In this document: positions 22,953 to 32,802 of the stretch, piece by piece | Position numbering within the stretch: position 1 is the stretch's first letter | Layout: each line of letters starts with the position of its first letter | Source: Benincasa hispida | Lineage: Eukaryota > Streptophyta > Magnoliopsida > Cucurbitales > Cucurbitaceae | Assembly: GCF_009727055.1 (NCBI RefSeq) | Contig: NC_052350.1 | Coordinates: 28,445,186-28,509,185, forward strand | Direction: 5' to 3' | DNA: 64,000 bases | The notes under the pieces: model-generated | Databases searched by the model: none | The model's input: only the letters and a program-made list of their open reading frames with translations | Told to the model about the DNA's origin: nothing | Made by a program: the position numbers and the translations under genes

Positions 22953-23400
22953 AATCGAGCAGCTGTATAAGCTAAACTTGAAGAAGAAAAATAAAAATGT
23001 TGCAGCAGGAGATGAAGATCTGGGAGAGCAATTTCTCTTTTCTTTTCTGTATATTTGATTTCGTATATTAAATCTTTTTCCCATAAATCATACAGGGTAG
23101 TGATGTATAGATATATACACTTAGGTTTTAGAATAAAGACAAAAAAATAATTAAAGAATCTTCTATACAGTTGGTAGAGAATAATTATATGGCAGAAGCT
23201 GTTAGGAGAGCATACACATCAGCATCAGCGAGAGTATACACATCAGCATCAGCGAGAGTATACACACCAGCGATACCAGCGAGAGCATACACACCAGCGA
23301 GAGCATATACACTAGCGAGAGTATTCATATCAGCTTCTACATGACTCCTTGTCATTTGCTGACGAGGCAATTTGTTCTTCCTTGACATTTTCTATCAATA
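22953..23400 (-). repeat. Unclassified segment with a 24/18-base minisatellite (23205-23330)
   Basis: Next to the PBS of the TRIM-like remnant. It contains tandem units of 'agcgagagtatacacatc' with two 24-base forms (adding 'agcatc') and several 18-base forms. In one - strand frame the array reads as repeated VYALAG/VYTLADAD in a 67-residue ORF (23388-23185). I see no evidence that this ORF is a gene. Confidence 0.55.
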
Positions 23401-24634
23401 AAAATTTTTCTTTTTTAAACTACGTTTTGTAGTTTTCAAAATTTAGCTAGGTTTTTAAAAACAATTCTAAAAAGTAGATAACAAAATAAATCAATGGGTG
23501 AAAGTAGTGTTTATAAGTCTAATTTTCAAATACTAAAACCCATAAACCAAATGATTATCAAATGGAACGTAGTTAATGACCCAAATTTTATATTAATACT
23601 TTTAGGACATTTAATTATATAAGAACTAAACATTATTACCATACATACATATATACATACATACATATATATATATACATATACACATATATATATATAT
23701 ATATATATACATATACACATATATATATATATATATACATACATAGATATATATATATATATATAATAAAAGTAATATTTAGAACATAAGAGGACAATTC
23801 AGTTCACAATGGTGTTCATATCTCATAAAGTGGTTTAAAAAGTTGTTAGGACTAACATTATTTGATAGGTTAACACGTGCATGCCCTCCATGTATTTAAT
23901 TCATCAAGTCCATATAGTACGGATATTATTATTATTATTATTATTATTTGTAATATATGAGGTGAAAAAATTGAACATAAAACATTGAAATAGGTAGTGC
24001 AAAATTTATTTGAATTAAATTATGCTCATTTTAATATTAAAAATGATTATTACTAGTTATTATTAGTTAAAAGATATTAATGATATCTATTAAATATAAT
24101 ATAAATAAAATTTGTGAAAATACATGCAAGCACCCTATACTTTCTAATAAATGGACCACATAAAGGGTACAATTTAAAGAAATATGTATCCATATAATTG
24201 TGAAGTGTTTTACCAGGTGCAATGTAGGTGATATATTCTTTAGAAAAAAACTGAAATAATTTATTTAAAAAGATACAATAATTTATTAATTTAATTTTTT
24301 TGTCAGTTTTTATAATTAGCATTCAAGTTAATTAAGGATATTTAATGAAATATTGAATTTATGTATGAGAATGAAAATTAATGTTATCATAATCATATAA
24401 TCAGTAAATAGCTTTTTTGTTCACATATATTGTTTTAATGAAGTTAATGAATACTTTCCAAGAGGGATTAGAGAGGATTGGGATCAAGGTATTTTAATAT
24501 TATGACTTCATTTTAGTAATTTTTTTCCCCAAAAAGGAATCCATTTTTTTAGAACATAAATGAAATTATAGCAATTCAACAAATAACAAATAATTATTAT
24601 TTAATTATTGAATAAAAAATTTTAAAGGATTAAA
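23401..24634. other. Intergenic, AT-rich, with microsatellites
   Basis: A compound (TA)n/(CATA)n/(CACATA)n microsatellite spans 23641-23765 and an (ATT)n run lies at 23933-23950. Short ORFs across the microsatellite (such as a Tyr/Ile alternation) are artefacts. No gene recognised. Confidence 0.6.
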
Positions 24635-24800
24635 ATGTTTACAAATATAGTAAAATTTCATTATCTATCTGTGATAGACTGCGATAGATCGTAATAAACT
24701 ACTATTTGTATTATTATGATATATACAGATAATAGTCTATCGCAGTCTATTACAGATAGATAGTAATATTTTGTAAATATTTTTAACAATTTTGTCATTT
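24635..24800. mobile_element. MITE, 'gatagactgcgatag' variant of the family
   Basis: Palindromic arms 'tctatctgtgatagactgcg' (left) and 'cgcagtctattacagataga' (right) flanked by 'gtttacaaatatagtaaaat' and 'aatattttgtaaatattt'. Diverged core compared with the other copies. Confidence 0.6.
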
Positions 24801-25864
24801 AAAATAATTAGACTTTTAAGTGTATGGGTTACTAAAAAAGAAAACGACAATTAATCACTATTAATTATTAAAAATTTTAAAAGACACTTAATTAAAGTGG
24901 ATGATTTACTGATTTTTTTTTTTTTAAGAAAAACGAACGATGGTGCAAGTTAAGAAGATTTTTTGCTTTTTTAAGTTATTAATAACGAATTAAAATAGAT
25001 AAAAGTATAATTATCAAATATTTTCATGGATAAATTTATATAAAAAGGTTTTTATGAGATTGTGGCAATTTAATATATTATATATATTTTATTTTTAAAA
25101 TGACCTTACCTAGGAAACTTGTGTTGCAATAAGGAAAACTAAGATGTATGGTTGTAACAAAGGGATCAAAATTGGTAGGACCAAAATCATATACATTATA
25201 GGTATATATTAGCTGTTGAAAATGATACTCTGTACCATTTTATTTTATCACAGTAATGAGATTTTTTCCCCCTCTATGTAGTTTTTTCTTGAATGTTTTT
25301 AAGGAAAATTTAAATGGGTTGCTTGGAAATTACAAATATAGTATTTATGAGTGAAAATCTACCTAAATTAGAAATTATGATTTAAACCTGTAACATTAAG
25401 AGAATAATAAATATCTTATTACTGAAGTTATGCTCACGTTGCATTGCATTGAAATTAAGTTATGAGAATTTCTTTCGGTTACCAAGTACAATTATATTTT
25501 TGAATCAAATTAGATTAAATTTGCAACTCTCCCATTCATATACATGGTAAAAAATGTGTAGTAATTTTTTTAATGTAATTTAAACCAATTATATCTACCG
25601 GATAAAGATTTAAATTTTGGAAATATAATTTTGTTTTTTTTGTTTTTTTTTTTTTTTTTGTTTTTTTCCCATTTGATTGGGTTGATCAATTCATTGGAGT
25701 CAAGTTATGCTCGAATTAATTGCACAAGTTAGTTTTTTTCCCTTTGAAATAAAGGGAGAAAGTTACAAATACAGAATTTAAACTCGCTAATATCTTACCA
25801 GACCTTTGGAGTATGAAGTTGGTTATTATATTTATAGGTTATTATAATTGGGTTATAATAGTTT
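24801..25864. other. Intergenic AT-rich sequence
   Basis: No supported gene or named element. It holds homopolymer runs (25635-25667, T-rich) and scattered stops in all frames. Confidence 0.5.
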
Positions 25865-26115
25865 GTGTTTGGGGCGAAGTTTGAGTTATAATAATATGTG
25901 TTTAAGGTATAAATTATTTTAGTTTGAAAAAAAAAAATAGTAAACACAGTAGTAAACAATAAAAAAGTAATGAACGTAAAATAGTAAAAACCGTAGTAAA
26001 TAGTAAATACGGTAATAAATGAAGGTTTTGAAATATTATTGACTGTAGCTAATTGGTGGTTTTGAAATAGTATCTGCTCTAGTAAGATGTGATTATTATC
26101 CTTACCCCAAATGTC
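25865..26115. mobile_element. Possible hAT-like MITE
   Basis: Imperfect terminal inverted repeats: left 'gtgtttggggcgaag' followed by 'ttataataat'; right, reversed, 'gacatttggggtaagg' followed by 'ataataat'. The interior is non-coding with repeated 'agtaaa' words ('gtagtaaacaat', 'gtagtaaatagtaaat'). Size and ends suit a hAT-type MITE, but I could not fix a target duplication. Confidence 0.4.
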
Positions 26116-26174
26116 CCATTAGGCTTCTTGGTAATAATTTGTTTTGGGTTTTTGGTTTTTGAGAAGGGTTGTTT

Positions 26175-26362
26175 TTAAATATAGGAAAATAAACTAAAAT
26201 ATTTACAAAATATGACAAAAGTTTAGAACTATCAAATCAGTGATATTGATAGACACTGATAGAAGTCTATTTATGTCTATCAGTGTCTATCATTGATAGT
26301 TATAAAATTTTGTTATAACTTGTAAATATTTTCAACAGTTTTAACATTTGAAATAATTTTCC
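26175..26362. mobile_element. MITE, 'GATAGAAGTCTATC' family, copy near the trihelix gene
   Basis: Core 'gatagacactgatagaag' and its complement 'tctatcagtgtctatcattg', with arms 'tttacaaaatatgacaaaag' and 'ttgttataacttgtaaatat'. It lies about 800 bases upstream of the trihelix start codon. Confidence 0.7.
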
Positions 26363-26929
26363 ATTTGAAAATTAATAACCCTATTTCTTCTCTCACTTTC
26401 TTCCGATAGTTTGCATTTTTCTTAAGTATAGCAGATGGATTGTGAAAACAAAAACAAATTCTTAAAAACTATTTTTTTAAAATTTGACTTAATTTTGAAA
26501 ATATGGGTAAAAAACATATAACAGAACAAGAAATTTAGAGGTGGTAAGGATGTTCGTAGGTTTAATTTTAAAAAACTAAAAATAAAAAACCACATGGTTA
26601 AATAACGAAACCTTAATTAATAATAATTTAAATTCCACATGGGAGTGAAAAGATTTCAACTTGTCCTAATTATAAAAAATTAGATATACACAAAGTTAAA
26701 GCAATAGGGTTCAGTAAGTTAGAAATTATAATATGTATATAATAAAACACAAAACATTGGTAAAGTAGGTGTAGCATGCAGTGAATACTAACTGATATAT
26801 GTCTCTAATAATGTGTGTGTTGTGTTGTTTGGAGGGTGACTTTCAGTTTCTTAGAAAAGGGTGTGGTGGGCTACATCTTTTTGTCTTCCACAACAAGACA
26901 AATTCTTCCATAAAGAAGATTGAGATCTA

Positions 26930-27160
26930 GAGAGAGAATAATAATAATAATAAAAAAAAACAAAAATATATAGAAAAATTAAAATAAATAAATAAATAAA
27001 TTGAGAGAGAGATAGGTATAGTATTGTATAGTCTAGGGGTGTGTGTTTTGTTGTGTTTATTTGAAGCATTTTGCCAATTTTACAATAAAAGAGAGAGAAA
27101 AGAGAGTTAAAAAGAAGTGAAGAAGAAGAAGAAGAAGAAGAAGAAAGAGCAAACTACACC
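26930..27160 (+). promoter_or_regulatory. Putative core promoter and 5' leader of the trihelix gene
   Basis: A TATA-like 'aaatatatag' at 26964-26973 lies about 190 bases before the ATG. It is flanked by GA-rich words (26929-26940, 27001-27012) and a TAAA repeat. The leader ends in a (GAA)n run at 27121-27146 just before 'aaactacaccATG'. The start site is not determinable by eye. Confidence 0.4.
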
Positions 27161-29320
27161 ATGTTTGAAGGATCAGTATCTGAGCAACTTCATCAATTCT
27201 TAACTCCAAGAACAGCAGCAACACCTCCACCACCACCACCAAATTCCAATTCTCTTCCTTTAATTCCTCTTAATTTTGCTCTTCATTCTCCCAATTTCAA
27301 CTTCCACCCTTTTGATTCTTACAATGCTAGTTCCACTACTCATCATCAAATTCATCTTCATCAGCCTCATCATTTTTTGCATCATCAATCTCCGAATCCC
27401 CGCGAGAATGGCAACGAGAAGAACGACGACGAGACGACGACGACTGGGAATAATTTGCAGGTGGCCATGGATTTGGAGGTTGACAGAGAGAACAACAACA
27501 ACAACAACAGATCCATTTTGATGGAGGATCATATTCATCATGATGAATGGAGAAATGACGAGCTTCTTGCCCTCTTAAGAATCAGATCTAATATTGACAA
27601 TTGCTTCCATGAATCCACTTGGGAACATGTTTCAAGGTCATCAAATTCAGCCCCTCAAAAATTTTAAAAGAGAATTTCTTATTGACTCTTCATTATTTAT
27701 TTATGTTTTGCTTTCTAATTAAGCATATTCTTTGCTCTTTTCTGTTCTTCTATTTAGTAGGCTAGTTCAATTCAATTGTACTAGAGAGAGAAATGATATA
27801 ATTATGATATTGTGTTTTTTTTTTTTTTTTTTTTTTCTCCTTGGGAAATACAATAATGTGTGAGGTGTATAACTTTAATATACACTTAAAAAGTAGAATA
27901 AATGCAGGCATATATGTTGGTTGCATTTAGTTTTTAGTTTTTTTTTAAAATTAATTATGATGGGTGCAGGAAGTTGGGAGAGGTGGGTTTCAGAAGGACT
28001 GCAGAGAAGTGCAAAGAGAAATTTGAAGAAGAGAGCAGATATTTCAACCACAATATTAACTACAACAAAAGTTGTAGGTTCCTCACTCATGAGCTAAATT
28101 ATCAGCATCATCATCATCAAGATCAAGATGACCTTCTCTTGATTCATGACGGGAAATCCGACGACGGTGGCGCCACCATCGTTGTGGTACCAGAAGAAGG
28201 TGAAGAAGAAAAGGAAGCTGATTTCAAAGATGGAGATGGAGAACTGCAGGAGGAAGAAGAGGAGGAGGATTTAAGAAACGACGAAACAAGAGCGACGACT
28301 GAGGAAGAACAAGATGAAAGTAGTAGATCAAGAAATTGCAAGAAGAAGAAGAAGAGGAAAATGATGAGGCAAAAAGAATTTGAAATATTGAAGGGTTATT
28401 GTGAGGAGATAGTGAAGAAAATGATGATTCAACAAGAGGAAATCCACTCAAAGCTTTTACAAGACATGTTGAAGAAGGAGGAAGAGAAGGTTGCTAAAGA
28501 GGAATGTTGGAAGAAGGAACAAATGGAGAGACTTCATAAGGAGCTTGAAGTTATGGCCCATGAACAAGCCATTGCAACTGATAGGCAAGCCACAATCATT
28601 GAAATTTTGAACCAAATCACCAATTCAACCACTTTAATTTCTTCCTCTCCATCCAAAAAGGACTTACAAAATTTACTCCAAAGTTTGAATAATTACAATA
28701 ACAATAATGTCCCAAATTCTCCTTCTTCCTCATCCTTAATCCAAACCCAAACTTCAAGCCCCAACAAAAAACAAGTAGTTGCTCTACCACCCCATGAAAA
28801 TTCAAGCTCTTTTTCTAGTCAAAATGATCAAATTAAAAAACCTAAAAACCCTTGTTTATCAACTCAAATCCTTGCTCCACAAGATCCCAATTCCTTCATC
28901 AATCATTCAAACCCACCACCAAACCCTAAAAGTACTAGAAATCATAAAGATGAGCTTGATGAGTTGGGAAAAAGATGGCCAAGAGATGAAGTGTTGGCTT
29001 TAGTAAATGTAAGGTGCAACCTCTACAACAATGGTGACGGTAGTGGCGAACAAGGTGCGTCATTAAAAGCGCCATTGTGGGAAAGAATCTCACAAGGAAT
29101 GCTTCAATTGGGTTACAAGAGAAGTGCCAAGAGATGCAAAGAGAAATGGGAGAACATAAATAAGTACTTTAGAAAAACTAAAGATGTCAACAAGAAGAGA
29201 TCTCTTGACTCAAGAACTTGCCCTTATTTCCATCAACTCACTACCTTGTACAATCAAGGCGGAGCAAATAAGCGCCCAGAAAACTGCCCGATCGTGTCAC
29301 CGGAAAACCACTCCAACTAG
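27161..29320 (+). CDS. GT-2-type trihelix transcription factor, GTL2-like
   Basis: Nuclear DNA-binding regulator of the plant trihelix family (GT elements). Two exons, 27161-27636 and 27970-29320, encode 608 residues; the intron has GT..AG ends and phase 2. An N-terminal trihelix (about 129-187) begins W130 RNDELLALLRIRS and continues across the intron as RKLGEVGFRRTAEKCKEKF. It lacks the usual KGPL insert before TWEHVSR, as I recall for Arabidopsis GTL2 (At5g28300). An acidic stretch spans about 233-275. A Lys-rich segment and central coiled coil (about 283-373; ILKGYCEEIVKKM, QQEEIHSKLL) follow. The C-terminal trihelix (about 495-585) has RWPRDEVLALVNVR, LWERIS, KRSAKRCKEKWENINKYF and TCPYFHQL. 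The N-terminus MFEGSVSEQLHQFL and Pro/His/Asn tracts also fit GTL2. No other host gene is nearby. The C-terminal tail after the second domain is short. GTL2-like identity is from memory; trihelix GT-2 class is certain. Confidence 0.93.
27637..27969 (+). other. Intron of the trihelix gene
   Basis: Donor CAAG|GTCATC, acceptor GGGTGCAG|GAAG; 333 bases. It splits an Arg codon inside the first trihelix (VSR|KLGEVGF). It includes a 22-base T run at 27815-27836. If retained, translation would stop at 27667 after ten intron-encoded codons, giving a 168-residue product with an incomplete DNA-binding domain. Confidence 0.9.
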
Positions 29321-29979
29321 TCGGAAAACCACCTCGCAACTTCGTCCAAGAGAATTAGCTAATTGCACGGCTCAAATAATGATGTGGCTGGTATTTATCT
29401 AGCTATATATGCAGTTAGAAGTATGAGAAAGATCAATTTACCAATTGTATTTTAAATTTGTATTGAACGGACATATTTTACTGATTTTAACCTGCATTGA
29501 TAGTGGACGAAAATGCTAAGAATGTGTTAATCTAATTGAGATATTCCAATGCACCTACCGATCGGACGTTTAGTGCTAAAATTGTATCAACCTAGTTTTG
29601 ATAGTTTGATGCAAGCTTCAGATATTTAGTATCTTTCCCGGAAACAGAAAAAGGTAAGAGGTGAGTTTGAGTTCGTCTATGGTTGAGTTTGTGTGTACTT
29701 GGTCTGAGCACCGACACAGTGTGAGAAATGAGATCCCAAATTTAATTCAAGCCCATTTGAATTCTTTTTTAATAAATTAATATAAATTCATGCCAATTGC
29801 ATAATGTATCTATGTATTTTTTTTTTTTTTTTTTGCTTTTCAGTACATTATTTTTTCTGTTTTAAATATTCTACCGGAGGCTCCAACTCCGAATGGATTG
29901 AGTGGGTTATAATAGCACTAGCCCATTCAACATTTGAGGCGTGTGTTAAGAAATCGAGGATGTGACATTGTTGTTTTTT

Positions 29980-30024
<45 letters not shown>

Positions 30025-30664
30025 CTCATTTCTTGTATGTGGCCATTCTCTTTACAATTCATGGCTTTGTTCCTTGATTGTCTTTGTTTATATGATATAT
30101 TGCAATAATTCAAAGAAAAAAGTAGGGACGCTTGGTTTAAGTGTACCTATTAGAAAGCACGTCTTTCAGTTGCAAGTTTATGTATATATCGTTTTGAAAA
30201 TAAAACAATGCTCTCTTCACAAACTTGCTTAACCAATCCCTCTATTCCAAGATTATGAGTCCACATTCTCTTCGTTTCAAGCCATATCATCATTAATAAC
30301 ATCGTCATTTAAAACATCGTCTTGAGCCATGGGAACATCCTTCCTCTTCTTGATTGATTATGTGGTTTGTCTTTCTGAAAAAAAAAAAAACGGGGTAAAT
30401 CTAACATAGAATATAATGTCAAGTACGATGTCACTGCAAACAATATGTATGACAAGTAGGCAACACGAAAGTAAATAGAAATATAGAGACATAGAGATTG
30501 ATAAACTAGTTCGGTAGAAATTCACCAACTTCTAGGGGGTTGTGTGCCCAGTGGAACGAAATTTATATAAAGAGTTTAACAATCACAATGAAAGTACTTA
30601 TCTGATAGACTTCATATTCAGTGACTCACGTACAGTTATCTCTTTAGTTTCAACTTAGGCTATT
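29321..30664. other. 3' flank of the trihelix gene and intergenic repeats
   Basis: The first few hundred bases are probably the 3' UTR, but no clear AATAAA signal is seen close to the stop. T runs occur at 29818-29834 and 29982-30024 (43 bases). From about 30430 the sequence looks like a copia LTR/leader fragment ('gttcggtagaaattcaccaa'). No gene recognised. Confidence 0.45.
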
Positions 30665-31934
30665 TGATAGCTCTCAAAAAGAGTTATTATTCTTAGCTTA
30701 ATCTGAGCTCATTTTTGGACTTTATGTGTTTTGTATTATTTTGTAGATACCAAGCAATCAAGAGGTAGAATTAATCATTTGGTGAATAACATGGTTAATT
30801 TGAAGTAATTTAGAGGTGATTTGAGCATCCGAGCTTCAAAGAAGTTAAAATTATGAAAATGTCACTGTCACAGAGTTGTAACGCTGGCCTGGCGTTTTTC
30901 TGACACTATAAGGTAGAATTTGCAGCGTTGCAACGCTCTGAAGTTTGCATAATGCCAGCGTTACAATGCTCTTCTTAGCGTTGCAACGCTACGATGATTT
31001 CTATAAATATCTCCCTTCGTCTTTAGGTCAAGACATGCTTAATTTTGGGGCCGAATTTGATGGAGGCCAAAGTTCCTCGAGTTCCTGAAAAAGGACATTT
31101 ATGGAAAAGGGTCATCACATTCTTCTTCCTTTCCCTTCAGAATTTAGTGTCTTTAGGTTAGTTTTTCTTTTTCTTTTGGGTTGTAATCGATAGATTGGAT
31201 GAGTATCTCAGATTTGTCTATGAATTAAGAGGTAATTTCTATCTAATTTTCTTTGAGCAAGAGCTTCATATATAATTTCTTGAGTTTTTTGAAATTAAAA
31301 TTTGATTTTCTTCAATTATATGTTTTTCTTCAAATCTTGATGAATTTAGATTTGCATTTGTTGTTGGACTGACGACCCTATCATGATTGCATATCTCCAC
31401 TAGTTAATTTCAAGTTCGCACATTTCCTCGTAGTTCGTCTATGCTTGATTTTACCTCGGCAACAATGGTTGAATGTGTATGCTGAAGATTTATAGGTTGT
31501 CCTTGAATTTTGGCATTGCATGTTTAATCTAGATTCGAAAAATAAACCGGTTAATTGAATATGGCTTTTCCTGACATTTAATCAACACGATTGAATCCCC
31601 ATTCTTAATGCATATATTTTTCTAATTTTACATGATCACCAAGGACCTAGTAGAATTGAGAGCATATAGTTTAATTAGGGCATGGTCTTTCCGACCTTAA
31701 TTAATAATTAGGATGCTTGAATGATTTTGATTGGGTTGATTGTCGGCTTTTTAGAGACTAGCTAAGTCGAATCAATTTAGTAGTCATGCATGCATATAAT
31801 TGAACGTTCGTTTAGTTATCAATTTCCATGATAAAAATTGTATAGGATTCTCTCTCTTGCTATAGAAATTAGATAGACTCCTATTTTAAATTACATTTAT
31901 CCTTTTAGTTTAATTTTACACGTTTTATCTCTTC
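30665..31934 (+). mobile_element. Gypsy-like LTR, left part, split by the CACTA element
   Basis: Begins TGATAGCTCTCAAAAAGAG. It contains repeated GCGTTGCAACGC palindromes (30915-30985), a TATA-like 'ctataaatatctccc' (about 31000) and the 'gattctctctcttgctat' style tail of plant Ty3 LTRs. The remainder appears to resume at 40507 ('aatcgtgcttccctatggat'), after the CACTA insertion. No flanking duplication was established. Confidence 0.4.
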
Positions 31935-31957
31935 CACAAACTAGAAGAATTTCGGAG

Positions 31958-32165
31958 TTTAATGTTAGTTTTAAACCGACATTAAAGGGCTTTAATAACA
32001 CAATCTTCAATGTCGGTTGCAACCCATTAAAGCCCGTTAATAAAATTTCCAACCGACTTGAAAGGGCTTCAATGTTGGTTGCAACCGACATTAAAGTCCT
32101 TTAATGTCGGTTGCAATTGAAGACCAAGAATCAAATGAAACCCTTTAAACCGACATTGAAGCCCA
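31958..32165. repeat. CACTA subterminal repeats, left side
   Basis: Repeated words in both orientations: 'aaaccgacattaaagg', 'caatgtcggttgcaac', 'gcaaccgacattaaagt', 'aatgtcggttgcaattg'. The same words occur at the right end (40366-40490). Confidence 0.75.
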
Positions 32166-32802
32166 AAATCTGTCTGTTTTATCAATTATTGTCCCCTTTT
32201 TTAAATTCCATTGCTGAATCCATTTTTTCAGTGAAGAAGTTAAAAATGACATTATATGTTTCGTGTTGGGTTAGGAAATGTTCGTCATTATTTTTTTATT
32301 AAAAAGTATAAAAAAATTTGCATGGCAAGCCATCAATATTTGTCTTCCACCTATGAATTTATCCATAAACAAGAATCAATATTTCCAATCCATTACATAT
32401 ACTCATCAAAATCTGAAATAAACACACTAATCACCAACATTTGCATAACAATAACATACTTTCATAGAATACTTACACCAAGCCATCATTTCTCTCATTC
32501 AAAAATATCAAGTAGTACTAATTCCATGAATATTTAACACCAAATACCCCATGAACATAAAAATATTATACATAAATCTTCTAATAAACAGATCATGGTT
32601 AGATAAATTTGCATTCATTCTAAGCTAGCATTTACATTCTATTGAGACAAAAAACAAGAATTACATCCTTACACAAATCGGCCAACAAAACTTGCCCATT
32701 AGAATTACGTCAATCTCTTCTTAGGTATATGCATTTTTTGTATTGAACTACAAAAAGAAAAAAAAAAAGAAGATAAATTCAACATAAGTTTAGATCCATT
32801 TA

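Noticed and set aside
23205..23330. Regular repeats considered as a CRISPR-like array
   Set aside because: Units are contiguous, with no unique spacers, in a plant nuclear context; a minisatellite.
23526..23744. 72-residue - strand ORF rich in Tyr, Ile and Cys
   Set aside because: It is a translation of the TA/CATA microsatellite at 23641-23765.
27057..27541. Leu/Val-rich antisense ORFs over exon 1 of the trihelix gene
   Set aside because: Antisense reading of GAA and CAA repeat codons; the + strand frame is clearly the real gene.
28144..28451. Ser-rich antisense ORFs opposite the trihelix exon 2
   Set aside because: They are shadows of the GAA/GAG-rich acidic and coiled-coil coding region on the + strand.
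30235..30360. Possible C-terminal exon on the - strand near 30.3 kb
   Set aside because: Short frames only, with stops, and no domain; it cannot be tied to any gene.
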